Positions 46,511-57,727 of a DNA stretch of 64,000 nucleotides are shown here, one piece after another. Where the stretch lies: contig JAYPPH010000006.1 of assembly GCA_038131365.1 (NCBI GenBank), positions 181,732 to 245,731 on the forward strand, in the 5' to 3' direction. A program made the position numbers and the translations under genes. The notes below the pieces were generated by a model, which worked only from the letters and a program-made list of their open reading frames with translations, made no database searches and was not told the origin of the DNA. Within the stretch, counting starts at the first letter, position 1. Each line of letters begins with the position of its first letter. This stretch comes from Marisalimonas marina. GTDB lineage: Bacteria > Pseudomonadota > Alphaproteobacteria > Puniceispirillales > Marisalimonadaceae.

Positions 46511-46729
46511 GTCAAAATCGGAAAACATACACATATAGCACCTGGCGTAAAAATTGGCGGTCAATCCTACGTCGGAAGAGACTCTTTGGTTGGAATTGGT
46601 TCTACCGTAAGAGATAAAATAAAAATTGGCAACAATGTAATCATAGGAGCCGGATCTGTAGTAGTAAAAAACTGTCTATCAAAAGGAACCTACGTTGGAA
46701 AACCAGCAAAAAAAAATGATTATTGCTGA
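46500..46729 (+). CDS. NeuD-like sugar O/N-acetyltransferase, C-terminal part (frameshifted)
   Basis: Left-handed beta-helix hexapeptide repeats are clear: THIAPGVKIGGQSYVG, then IGSTVRDKIKIGNNVIIGAG and the final KGTYVGKPAK, typical of NeuD/PglD acetyltransferases used for sialic-acid-like or diaminobacillosamine sugars. Adding one A in the AAAA at 46514-46517 restores SKIGKHTHIAPG in frame. One missing A in the A9 run before 46717 would make the stop overlap the next start as ATGA. The N-terminal Rossmann-like half is absent, consistent with the junction. Confidence 0.7.
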
Positions 46730-47379
46730 GATAGGAATAAATCATTTAGGAAATTTAAAAACTTTAAAAAAGTATATTAAATTTATAAATAAAACAAAAA
46801 TTGAGGGAGCTACAATTCAATTATTAAGAAAGTTTTTTTAAAGATGATTTTAAACATTTCTATATAAGCAGAAGCATACTTTTAAAAACATTTATTAAGT
46901 TGAGTAAAAAAAAAATTGGTATTGTAACAGATAGTGTTGATGATCTAATTATTAAAAATCTTAAAAATATTGATTTTTTTAAAATATTAGGAAGTCAAGT
47001 AAATAATGCAAATTTTTAAAGAAACTTAATAAATTAAAAAAGCCAATTTTTCTTTCTAATAGAGGGCTAAATAAATTTAAGGAAAAAAAATTAGTCAAAT
47101 TAATTAAAAGAAATAAAAATCAATATATAATCCATACGCAGTTAAAAACTCATAAAAAAATTTGCTAATCTTAAAAATTTAAAAACATTAAAGAAAATAC
47201 TAAATGGCAAAGTCTGTTTTGGATCACACTGTGATAAACCTAAAATAATTATTGACTCACTAAAATATAAACCAAAAAAATATTTTTTTACATAAAAGAT
47301 GATTTTAAAAAATTATCCTGATAATTCATATGCAGTTCCATTAAACAAATTTAAAAAATTAATCAAAAAGATAAAATGA
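46716..47379 (+). CDS. Divergent NeuB-like synthase, short form (frameshifted)
   Basis: Starts MIIAEIGINHLGNLKTLKKY, the NeuB/SpsE N-terminus. After slips near 46834, 47022, 47160 and 47292 the frame continues through LSNRGLNKF, IHTQLKTHKK and FGSHCDKPKIIIDS to a stop at 47377-47379, about 220 residues in all. Those match the STGM, TTDYP and GFSDHT positions of NeuB only loosely, and no SAF domain follows. It may be a variant pyruvate-condensing (nonulosonate) synthase lacking the antifreeze-like domain. Its stop overlaps the next start (ATGA). Confidence 0.6.
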
Positions 47380-48116
47380 AAAAAAAATTGGTTTTATAAT
47401 TATAGGAAGACTAAAATCAAAACGTTTACCAAATAAATTATTGAAAAAGATAGGGAATAAATTTGTTTTGGAACATTTAATAGATCGAGTAAAATATAAA
47501 AGAATATTTAAAAATATTATCTTTTGCACCTCAAATCTTAATCAAGATCAAAAATTAACTCAAAATTATCAAAAAAAAAAATTGATGTTTATAAAGGCGA
47601 TCCAGTAGATGTTGTAGAAAGAATTTATTAGAGCATCTTTAAAGACAACTTACTCATATTCTCTATATAACTGCAGATAATCCATTTTTGATTTTTTTAT
47701 GCAAAAAAATTTTAAAGAAGTTAATAAAATAGTAATTTTGACTTAATCAGAGCATTTGAATTTACCTTATGGACTTTTGTTATGGAATAAAAGTAAGTTC
47801 ATTAAAGAAAATTTTAGAAATAAAAGCAATTAAAGAGTCTACTAACTGGGAAAGATATTACACAGAAACAGGATTATTTAAAGTTCATGATCTTAAAATT
47901 AAAAATAAAAACCACAGGTGGTCTAGGCTAAGATTAACATTAGACTATTTAGAAGATCTAAGATTTTTAAGATTAATATTTAAAAAATTAAGCAAAAAAA
48001 ATATCTATTTTAATTTAAAAGAGATAATACCATACTTAAAAAAACCGGATATTCTTAAAATTAATCAATTTTTAACTGATACTTACTTAAAAAATATAAT
48101 AAGGAAACTAAATTAG
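47376..48116 (+). CDS. Cytidylyltransferase of the NeuA/SpsF type (frameshifted)
   Basis: The first part reads GFIIIGRLKSKRLPNKLLKK, the nucleotide-binding start of acylneuraminate cytidylyltransferases and SpsF. It continues with VYKGDPVDVVERIY, YITADNPFFD and, from 47769 in one frame, YGIKVSSLKKILEIKAIKES to RLRLTLDYLEDLRFL. At least three one-base slips (near 47571, 47630 and 47700-47760) break it. It would activate the neighbouring NeuB product as a CMP-sugar, or act as an SpsF-type glycan enzyme. Confidence 0.65.
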
Positions 48117-48171
48117 TTTTGAAAAAAATATAAAACTAAAAAAAAGATACAAAAATTTTATTGATTTTGAA

Positions 48172-49216
48172 ATGAATTTAAAGATAAAAATAGATAATTA
48201 TTTAATTAGTGAAAATAGGCCATGCTTTATAATTGCAGAGGCAGGGGTAAATCATAATGGGTCTCTATCAAAAGCATTTAAACTTGTTGATGAAGCAAAG
48301 AAAGTAGGAGCTAATTCAATAAAATTTCAAACTTTCTCAGCTAAAAATTTGGTGTTTAAAAATTCTCCAAAAGCAAACTATCAGCTGAAGACGACCAAAA
48401 AAAGTGAAAATCAATTTAATATGTTAAAAAACTTAGAACTCAATCATGAGGAGCAATACAAATTATTTAATTATTGTAAAAAAAAAAAAATTATTTTCTT
48501 ATCAACGCCATATAATTTTGAGGACGTAGAATTTTTAATTAAACTAAAAACGCCTGCTTTTAAATTAGCTTCAATGCATATGGCAGAGCCGTATTTCATA
48601 AAACAAGTAGCCAAGCAGGGTAAACCTTTAATTCTTTCAACAGGGATGACAAATTTAGGAGAAATCAAAAAAACTTTTCAAGAAATCAAAAAAACTAATA
48701 ATAGAAATATTGCTTTATTGCAGTGCACCACAGATTATCCAGCAGCATCAAATGAAATAAATTTAAATGTGATTAAAACTTTAAAAAAAAATTTTAAGTG
48801 CATAGTAGGTTTTTCAGATCATACAAGTGGCAGCGTAGCATCAATATCTTCAATACCTTTAGGCGCTAAAGTTATAGAAAAACATTTCACATTAAGTAAT
48901 AGTTTAAGAGGCCCAGATCATAAAAGCTCTCTTAATCCAAAAGATTTTAAAAATTTTGTAAATAAAATTAGAGAGTCAGAAATATTATTGGGTAGCGATA
49001 AAAAACTCCCAACAATTTCTGAAAAAAACTTATTTGCTATGAGAAGAAGTATTGTAACAAAATAGAAATAAAAAAAGGTGAGAAAAAATTAAAGAAAATA
49101 TTTAACTTATAAAAGACCATTAAAAGGAATTAAACCAATTCATTTTAAAGAAAATTATAGGTAAAAAAATAAAAAACATTAAAAAAGATACAATTCTAAA
49201 ATGGGAGTATTTTTAA
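48172..49216 (+). CDS. neuB: N-acetylneuraminate synthase family protein NeuB (frameshifted in SAF domain)
   Basis: Condenses phosphoenolpyruvate with an N-acyl hexosamine to a nonulosonic acid (sialic, legionaminic or pseudaminic). Intact for 297 residues: FIIAEAGVNHNGSLSKAFKL, GANSIKFQTF, LILSTGMTNLGEI, LQCTTDYPA, VGFSDHTSG and IEKHFTLSNSLRGPDHKSSL. The frame stops at 49063-49065, right after MRRSIVTK. One-base corrections restore IEIKKGEK, KRPLKGIKPI and a stop at 49214, which is the C-terminal SAF (antifreeze-like) domain. So it is a full-length NeuB with sequencing slips. The specific sugar is not determined. Confidence 0.85.
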
Positions 49217-50280
49217 TAAATTTTTTTTTGTTTAATGAGATATACTTTATCTTTTAAAAAAGTTTAAAACAAACAGATATACTATTGCTTGACAGAAATT
49301 ATTCTAATTTAAATTTAAATAAATTTAAAACGATAGTTTTTGATTACAAAAAGATATTTTTTTCAATTTTCCTTATATCGTTTTATAAATTTTTATTTTT
49401 AATTCACAAAAAAGAAAACTTAAAGAAGTTTATTTAAAAACCTTTCTAGAAAATATTAATCCTAAAGTAATAATAGGTCATCACGAAAACCATCTTATAT
49501 TTTTTGTAAAAAAATTCTACCCAAACGGTAAAATTATCGTATATCTTCATCATAGGCTATTTAAATCTCAAGTAAATAATTTGAAAAAAAAATCAAAAAA
49601 TTCATCAATTGATTATTTCTTTGTCTGTGACCACCTTCATAAAAAAATTTTAGAAAAATATTTTAAATGTAAATTCATTATAAGTGGCCTTATAAAAAAT
49701 AACGAGAAAAAACTATTAAATAAAAAAAAGGTCTTTGATATAAATTTCATATCAGAATTTCGAACTGTAAAATATATTAAAAAGGAACAACATGTAAAAT
49801 TTATAAAATATCTGACTAAAATTTTAGACATGTATTGCCATAAGTATAATAAAAAATTTGTTATTTCATTAAACAGCTCTAGAAAAGATAAAAACATAGA
49901 TCAAAATACAGAGATTAATTTTTAAAAATATTTCTTCAAATATTCACTTCTTAAAGAATAAAGATTCATATGAGGTTGCAAATATTTCAAAAATTATAAT
50001 TTGTTTAAATTCTAATTTAGGAGCTGAACTTTTAGCCAGGCAAAAAAAAGTTTTATTTTTACCTTTTTTAAATAAAATACACGATAATTACAAAAATCCT
50101 TATTTTGGTAAAAATCTGTTCTTCATTTGTAAAAAACTAAATAAGAAAACTATTTTTGAAAGAATTAATACAATACTTAAAATGACAAATAACGCGTGGA
50201 AAAAAAAATTAAAAAAAGAAGATATAAATATTATTTTTGATAAAAATAATTCAGTTTTAAAAAAAAAATTACTAAATTAA
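49201..50280 (+). CDS. Putative surface-carbohydrate biosynthesis protein 1 (frameshifted)
   Basis: Once slips are joined, a protein of about 350 residues runs from near 49201 to TAA 50278-50280. Recognisable stretches are NPKVIIGHHENHLIFFVKKF, KIIVYLHHRLF, DYFFVCDHLHKKILEKYF and SKIIICLNSNLGAELLARQK. The last resembles the GT-B / glycerophosphotransferase-like motif where a serine precedes a glycan-pathway domain (surface carbohydrate biosynthesis proteins in O-antigen clusters). A specific reaction cannot be assigned. Confidence 0.5.
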
Positions 50281-50293
50281 TTAATTCTCCAAC

Positions 50294-51963
50294 GTGATTA
50301 AAAATATTTGTTTTTTAGAAGATAAAGAAGATTTTGAAATTCTTTTTAATAAGATTAAATATGAAAACTGTTTATTTGTTCCCCTGGATATTAAAACTTT
50401 TCTTATTTGTAAGAAAAATAAACTTAATATATTTGATTTTAATAGATATTTAACTAACAAATTTCATGAGACAGCATTGGAGGAAACAAAAAAGTTTACC
50501 GAAACAATAAAATTTAAAAATCAATTAGCCTATAGTCTTCAGTCTGAAATAGTAGGTTATTTAAGATTTAGATTACACAGTATAATTTTTATAATTGAAA
50601 TTATAGAAAAAATTTTGGCAAAATATAAAATTGATAAAATCTTTGTATCTGGGATTGCAAAAAAAAATCACAAATTACATGAAGTAAAAATTTGTAGTGA
50701 AATTATAAACGAATTATATCCTAATTTAACTCATAATTTATCAAGAAATCTTCACGAAGAAAAACATAAGGAAATTTATAAATATATTACAAATAAGCCA
50801 TTACTCAATAAGTCAAAAAGTTCTTTTTAAGTAATGGCGGGTATAACTTCAAAAGATTGAGAAAAAAATTTAAAGAAGCAGGTTTTAAAACATGGATTTC
50901 TTTGTTTGGAAAGGTTCACTTTTATGAAAAATTTTTTATTTTGTAAAAGGATATAATTTAATTCATTTTATAATTGATAAAAAATCCAAAGTTAAAAGAA
51001 AATATTCATTGAAAAAATAAATTTTAATTACAAGAATAAATATAATCTTTCAAATTTATTAAATAACCTAAATAGTAAATTAAGTTATTACTTTAATGAT
51101 TTGTACCAAAAAACTATTACACTAAAAATTTATTAATGAAAATAATTTTTCATTATTAATTTCTAATGTTGCAAGAGGATTAGACGGAGCAATCTTGGAT
51201 CATGATCTTAAACAGCCAAGTCTTTGTATTCCTCATGGTATTATTTCAAAATCATTGAATAATTATGACTTACTTTATAAAAAATATAGCAGAAGCTGTG
51301 TTTAATGGTGAGAGTAATTATTTTGCTATACAATCTAAAATCATGCACCAATCTCTTGAGACACACAAATTCAGAGGAAAACCTATTATTACAGGTAATC
51401 TAATTTTTTCTCATAATACAAATAAGGGTAATTATAAAAATAAACATCTTTTATACGCGACAACTCTTAAGGGCTTTACCAACATGCAGTATTTAGGTGT
51501 CGATATGTTTTATGAATTTTGGGAAATTTTAAATGAATTGAATGATTTATCGAAAGAAATGAAACTCAAAATAATAGTAAAAATACATCCACAGTTTAGC
51601 ACATGTAAAAACGAATTGGCAAAACACTTTAAATCTTTGTAATTTACTAATTGCCGTATAGATAAGTTATTAAAAAATGCCTTTTCATTAATCACTTTAT
51701 CATCTGGCACCATTGAAGATGCACTGAATTCTAAAGTTCCTGTAATATTGTATGATTATAAAAAACGTTATAAACAGTTAGAATGCTCTTCAAAATATAG
51801 AAAAGAGGAGTCCGTTTATTATATTAATAGTAAAAATGAAATAAAATTACTTTTAGAACAAATTAAGGAATCCGAAAAACCTAAATTTGATAATTATATT
51901 TATGAAGGGACATTTAACAATAATTTTGATCAAAAAGTACTACCAATAATAAATAAAAAATGA
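50294..51963 (+). CDS. Putative surface-polysaccharide protein 2, GT-B-like (frameshifted)
   Basis: About 550 residues after joining frames at 50294-50830, 50831-51264, 51265-51642 and 51643-51963. Features: LHSIIFIIEIIEKILAKYKI, LISNVARGLDGAILDH, CIPHGIISKS, KHLLYATTLKGFTNMQYLGV, IIVKIHPQFSTC and LITLSSGTIEDALNSKVPVI. The IPHG, KIHP and SSGTIEDAL elements are typical of CDP-glycerol glycerophosphotransferase-like or capsule GT-B enzymes. Start GTG at 50294 is a guess. Ends in ATGA overlap with the aldolase. Confidence 0.5.
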
Positions 51964-53568
51964 CAAAAAAAATTTTTGAAGTATTAGATTGCACGCTAAG
52001 AGACGGAGGGTATTATAATAATTGGGATTTTTTTCATTAGATCTTGTAGGAGATTACCTTAAATCTATTTCATCATCAGGTATAAAGTACATTGAACTTG
52101 GATTTAGATCATTTCCTTCAAAAAGTTTTAGGGGCTCTAATTGGTATACAACTGAAAATTATATAAATAGTTTATCTATTTCCAAAAATTTAAAAATTGC
52201 TGTTATGTTAAATGCTGCTGAGGTTATTAATAATGAAAGCTTAGAAAAAAATATAAAGAAACTTTTGTTAAAAAAATAAGAGTAAAATATTTTTAGTTAG
52301 AATAGCTTTTCATTTTGATGAACTAGATAAAACTATTCAAATCGCTAATATTTTAAAAAAGTTAGGATATAAAGTAGCATTAAACTTGATGCAAATTTCA
52401 GAAATTACAGAGGAAAATTTAGCCAAAGTTTCAAAGAAAATTAACAATTCAAAAGCAGATATTTTTTATTTTGCAGATAGTTTAGGAAGTTTGAATCCAT
52501 CTAAAGTGAAAAAAATAATTACAACTATCAAAAAGATTGGAGGAAAAAAGATATAGGAATACATGCACACGACAATTTAGGAAAGGCAATACAAAACACC
52601 GTTGAAGCAATTAATTTTGGAGCGACATGGACAGATTGCACGGTAACAGGCATGGGTAGAGGACCTGGAAATACCCAAACAGAAAATTTTCTTATTGAGC
52701 TACAAAATTTATTTCAAAAAAAGTTCAATGTCCTTCCAATTTTAAATATAATTAATGATCATTTTAAATCGTTGAAAGATAAATACAACTGGGGGACAAA
52801 TACTTATTATTATTTAGCAGGCTTGTATGGAATTCACCCAACTTACATACAAGAAATGATTTCGACCAAATTTGCGAGTGCTGAAATATTAGCTGCTATC
52901 AATCAATTAAGATTAAGTGGTGGAAGCAGGTACAACGTAGATTTAGTAAGATCAAATTTCAAAATAATTTAAAACTTAGCCAAGGATCGTGGTCACCATT
53001 AAAACAAATTAAAAATAAAGAGGTACTACTAATTGCCTCTGGCCCTAATTCAAGAGATTATAAAAAAGAGATTGAGAGATATATTAAAATTAATAAACCC
53101 TTCGTGATTGCAGTTAATACAGATGTTAAAATTGAAAAAAAATTTATAAGTATTTATGCTGCTTGCAATCCATTAAAACTGATAGCTAATGCTCAAAGCT
53201 ATAAAAACCTTAATGCCCCGCTTGCAGTTCCTTCAACATTGTTAAATAAAAATTTAAATAAAAAACTTAAAAATATTAAGATATTGGATTTTGGAGTTGG
53301 CCTTGAGCATAATACATTTAAATTTAATTCGAAAGGTGCAATTATGCCTAGACTATTTACTCTTGTATACGCACTTTCAGTCGCAACTAGTGGTCAAGCT
53401 AAAAGAGTCCTACTAGCTGGATTCGATGGATACGGAAATGAAGATGTTAGAACAAAAACAATTGATGAACTATTACATCTATATTCATCATCTAAAGGAT
53501 CTAAACCGTTGTTAGCAGTTACACCAACTACTTATAGTATAAACTCAACATCAATTTACGCATTATAA
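51960..53568 (+). CDS. HMGL-like aldolase fused to a DUF115/MptE-like C-terminal domain (frameshifted)
   Basis: N-terminal aldolase of the 4-hydroxy-2-oxovalerate aldolase / HMG-CoA lyase superfamily: VLDCTLRDGGYYNNW, YIELGFRSF, GIHAHDNLGKAIQN and CTVTGMGRGPGNTQTE (catalytic Arg/Asp and metal histidines). Slips at about 52022, 52276, 52549 and 52960 break it. Correcting the last gives NNLKLSQGSWSPLK in one frame into VLLIASGPNSRDYKKEI, a Rossmann-like domain that resembles motility/LPS DUF115 proteins. Family knowledge: such aldolases join pyruvate to aldehydes. Next to kdsB, a keto-sugar acid is the plausible product. Confidence 0.7.
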
Positions 53569-53570
53569 AA

Positions 53571-54289
53571 ATGCAGTTCGCAGTAGTTATACCAGCCAGA
53601 TATCATTCAACTAGATTGATGGGCAAACCATTAATTAAGTTAAAAGGTGTTCCTATGATTATCAGAACTTATAGACAATGCGTTAAGGCAGTTGATAAGA
53701 AATTTGTTTATGTATCTACTGACGACAAAAGAGTTAAAGATGTATGTGAAAAAATAATATAAATGTAATTATGACTTCGAAACATTGCCTAACTGGCACT
53801 GATAGGGTTTTTGAAACAACAAAATATCTCAAAACCAAGACACTAATCAATGTTCAAGGTGATGAACCACTTTTTAACCCTCAAGATTTGTTAAAAATAA
53901 TAAAAGAGTCTAAAAAATTTCCGAACGATGTAATTACTGGATATTGCGAAATAACTGATAAAAAACAATTTTTTGATGTAAATGTACCAAAAGTTGTAGT
54001 TTCAAAAGATAATCATATTATATATGCATCCAGAGCACCAATACCTTTTAATAAAAAAAAAAAATTTATAAAAGCATGGAGACAAGTTTGCGCTTATGCT
54101 TTTCCAAAAAAAAAGTTAGAACTTTTTTATAATTTAAAGAGAAAAACCCCAATAGAAAAAATAGAGGATTTAGAATATCTAAGATTTCTTGAATTAGGAG
54201 TAAGATTAAGAGCTTTAAAAATGAGCAAAAAGTCTATCGCAGTAGATACGATTCATGATGTAAAATTAGTAAAAAAAAGATTAAAATAA
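53571..54289 (+). CDS. kdsB: 3-deoxy-manno-octulosonate cytidylyltransferase-like protein (one frameshift)
   Basis: KdsB makes CMP-Kdo from CTP. The first frame has IPARYHSTRLMGKPLIKLKG and FVYVSTDDKRV; the second, from 53771, has MTSKHCLTGTDRVFETTKYL, LINVQGDEPLFNPQDL and YAFPKKKLELFY. Correcting one base in the A run at about 53750 gives one protein of normal length (about 240 residues). Being inside the island directly after the aldolase, it may activate an island-specific ulosonic acid rather than core Kdo. Confidence 0.85.
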
Positions 54290-54297
54290 AAATTCTT

Positions 54298-55182
54298 ATG
54301 GGAATAAAAAAAAAATTTATAGATACAAATATTAAAAACAAATTAAAAACTGTTGAAGAAAAATTACAATTTGTAAATTTTGAAGGACTAAAATTACCTT
54401 TGCCGACTGAAATTGAGATAAGCGAGTCAGGTACCTGTAACAGGAAGTGTTCATTTTGTCCAAGAAGTGCAAAAACTTTGTAGACAAAAAGAATTCATTT
54501 CAAATAATCTTCATCATAAATTATGTGCTGAATTGAAAACATATGATTACAAAGGCACTATATACGATACAGTGGTTTCGTTGAGCCTTTACTAGATAAA
54601 AATATTTATAATTTAATTGAAATGGCAAAAACAATTTACCTAATTGTAATATTGAACTTGTAACTAACGGAGACCCTTTAAATTTGGCTAGATTAAAAAA
54701 ATTATTTCTTCACGGGTTAAATAAAATTTTAATTAGCGCATATGACGGGGAAAAAGAAGCGATTGAATTAGAGAGTTTATGTAAAAAAAAGCTAATTTAG
54801 ATGAAAATCAATTTATCGTGCGTCATAGATATTTAACTGAAAGTGAGGATTTTGGTATTACTTTAAGTAACAGGTCGGGATTGATGGAAAATGCGGAATA
54901 TCAAATCAAAACTTTAAGTGCTCCTTTACAAAACCCTTGTTTTATTCCATCGTACACTTTTTTCTTGATTACCAAGGGGATGTTTTAATGTGTCCTCATG
55001 ATTGGGGAAAAAAATTGATACTAGGAAACCTTAATAAGGAAAAATTAATTGATATTTGGTTTAGTAAAAAATCTATGAGGATCAGAAAAATGATAAATCA
55101 ATCTAATAGAAATTTTTCTCCATGTAATGTTTGTGATGTTGATGGGACTATGATGGGTAAAAAAAACTCAAGCTATTTTTAA
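54298..55182 (+). CDS. Radical SAM/SPASM protein (frameshifted)
   Basis: The radical SAM cluster motif is CNRKCSFC (CxxxCxxC) at 54436-54459, in EIEISESGTCNRKCSFCPRS. After several slips (near 54483, 54577, 54637, 54790 and 54925) the C-terminal SPASM domain reads YQGDVLMCPHDWGKKLILGN and SPCNVCDVDG, with the extra cysteines for an auxiliary Fe-S cluster. SPASM enzymes modify peptides or sugars; those in glycan loci are often sugar or peptide epimerases or dehydrogenases. Substrate unknown. Confidence 0.75.
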
Positions 55183-55187
55183 GATAA

Positions 55188-55893
55188 ATGAGGAAAAATA
55201 AAAAAAAAGAGCGCTTATTTTAGGAGGAAGCTCTGATATTGGCCAAGAAGTTGCTAAATATTTTTATAAAAAAAAATTGGTCAGTAACAATTCATTATTC
55301 TGGAAAAAATTAAATTTTTAAAAAAATTTAAAAATTTAAAAGTTAAATTTATCAAAAGTGATTTTATAAAATCAAATAACTTAAGTCCTTTTTTAAAAGA
55401 CAAGTTTGATACAGTTATTAATTTAGTTGGTTATATTAATAATAAGTCATTTCAAAAAATGAATATTAATGACCTGATCAATACATTTAAGGTAAACACA
55501 TTTCTTCCCATTTTAATCGAAAGAAACTTATTACATGGAATGATTAAAAATAAATGGGGTAGGATATTAAATTGTAGCAGCATAGGTGTAAAATTTGGTG
55601 GAGGTGAAAATACCTATTGTTATTCCTTTTCAAAACATGCATTAGAATTTATTCCATCGGTTTATAAAAACTTAAGTAAAAAAAATATTTTGATAAATAA
55701 TTTAAGAATTGGTGTAACCGATACTAAAATTCACAAAAAGATAAAAGGTAAAAAACTAAAATCTAGAATTAAATTAATACCCATTGGCCGAATTGCTAAA
55801 ATTCAAGAAATAGTAAATTTTATTTATAGTCTTTCATCAGAAAAAAATACCTACATTACCGGAGAAACACTAACTATTGCTGGTGGCGAGTAA
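55188..55893 (+). CDS. Short-chain dehydrogenase/reductase in the island (frameshifted)
   Basis: Near-complete SDR of about 230 residues: ALILGGSSDIGQEVAKYF (TGxxxGxG-type start as GGSSDIG), NLVGYINN (in place of NNAG), WGRILNCSSIGVKFGG with the catalytic serine, YSFSKHAL with Y-x3-K, and a last segment YITGETLTIAGGE. Slips near 55205, 55272 and 55305 break the first 60 residues. Unlike the SDR at 7847 it keeps the whole triad, so it should be active. Starts six bases after the radical SAM gene. Confidence 0.8.
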
Positions 55894-55916
55894 TTTTTTT
55901 AATTTAAAATAATAGA

Positions 55917-57727
55917 ATGAGAATAAAAATTAATTATCATAAAGATAATATTAAATGGAAGTCTAATTGGGTTTTTATTGGTAAAATTATTCAAATTTAA
56001 AAAATGTAGAAAAAAATAGATGGAAAAGATTAAATATAAATGAATTTATTCACAAAGTTTTTGATTTAGAAATTCAGAAGTATCTAATCTGGACTGAAAA
56101 ACAAAGAAATTTTCACAAAGACTCAGAGCATTGGTGGATGACAGATCTTGCAGGAAAAAACAATTTAAATTCTGATTTTTACTTATTTATTTGTCAAATC
56201 TATTCACTTCTTGAACTAATAACTCAGCAGAAAGAAAAAGGAAAAAAAGAGATACTTATAATTTGTGATGATATTTATTTAATAGATACAGTTAAAATTT
56301 TTTAAAAGAAAAAAATATGATGTAAGAGCAAGACCAATTTTTATTGTCTTTGAAAGTTTACTAAAAAATGTCAGATATTTTTAAAATTTTCGTTTCAGTA
56401 ATAAGTAGCATCCATTGGATGGTTATATCTAAGTTTGTAAATAAAACTCAAAATTTAAATACTGATAATATTATTTTGATACACCACTCAATGGACATTA
56501 ATAAATTTAAAAGACTCTAAGCTTGAAAATAGATATTTTCCTTATCTCAAAGATTACCTTAAAAACAAAAAAAAAAATATTCATCATATAGTTTGGTTTT
56601 ATAATTTCTGGACGGATAGATTAAAATTTTTAAAAGTATAAATAAAAAATCTGGTTTCATCGCAGAAAGTTTCATAGGCTTTAAAGACTTGATTATGGGA
56701 ATTAAAAATTTATTAAAAACAAAAAAACAATTCTTGGGTGTGATGATTATTATGACATTAAACTAAAAAATTTATTAATAAGGGAAAGTAATAATTATTT
56801 AAATGATAGCTTTTCAAATCTAAGGTTTTGGCTTTATAAACCCGCACTTCAAAAATGGTCACAAGGAATTAATTCTTTAATATGCATTGATCATTATGAG
56901 AACATGGTTTTTGAACATGCGCTAATTGGCTCTGTGAGAAATCTTTCAATAAATAAAAAAACAATTTATGGATATCACCATACTATAGCAAGTAAAGAGT
57001 TTACTGCTTGGCAAAGTTTACCTAGTGAGTGGGAAAGTAAATTTAAACCAGACTTTGTGATATCTTGTGGAAAACTTTCAAGCGATATTTTGATATCACA
57101 AGGCACTCCTTCAAACAAAGTAATTGAAGGACCGGCATTAAGGTATAATAGCTTAATTTCTGTGACTGAAAATAAAAAAAATTCCAATAAAAATTACAAA
57201 AAAATTTTACTTCCTTTATCGAAGATTAAAGACTCATCTATTGAACTAATTGACAAAGCCTTAATGTTAGGAAAAATGCTATCAGAAACAGATTATCAGC
57301 TAATTATAAAAACCACATCCAGATTTTATAATAAAAGAAACTGACGTGGAAAAAAATTTTACAACATTCAAATATTTTTATTTCTGAAAAAATATTAATG
57401 AGTTACTAGATGAATGTGGGTTTTCAATATTCATGGCTACTGGCGCAGCTTATGACGCGATATTGCAAGGAAGTATCACTCTTACATTGAAAAGTGAGTT
57501 AAATTTATCGGATAATTATTTAGATATTTTTAAAAAAATTGTGATTTTATTGACTCTTATGATTTATTATCTTTAAAAATTTATTAATTAAATTAAGTTG
57601 TGATATTAATGAACTTGAAAATTTTAAAATAAAATATTTAAAATTAAGAAATTTAATTATGAATGGATTTAATAAAGTGAATGAGGAGAAGTTAAATATT
57701 TTTAGCTTAAGTAAAAATGGGCATTAG
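55917..57727 (+). CDS. Large putative surface-polysaccharide protein 3 (frameshifted)
   Basis: Joined frames give about 590 residues from ATG 55917 to TAG 57725-57727. I do not recognise a family. Visible: KDSEHWWMTDLAGKNNLNSD, LIICDDIYLIDTV, LICIDHYENMVFEHAL, GYHHTIASKEFTAWQ, VISCGKLSSDILISQGTPSN and MATGAAYDAILQGSITLTLK. The later part (SQGTP, a KPHPD-like element and TGAAYDAI) resembles the donor-binding half of GT-B transferases. No membrane segments apart from one weak stretch near 56390-56430. About six slips. End overlaps the next start. Confidence 0.45.
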
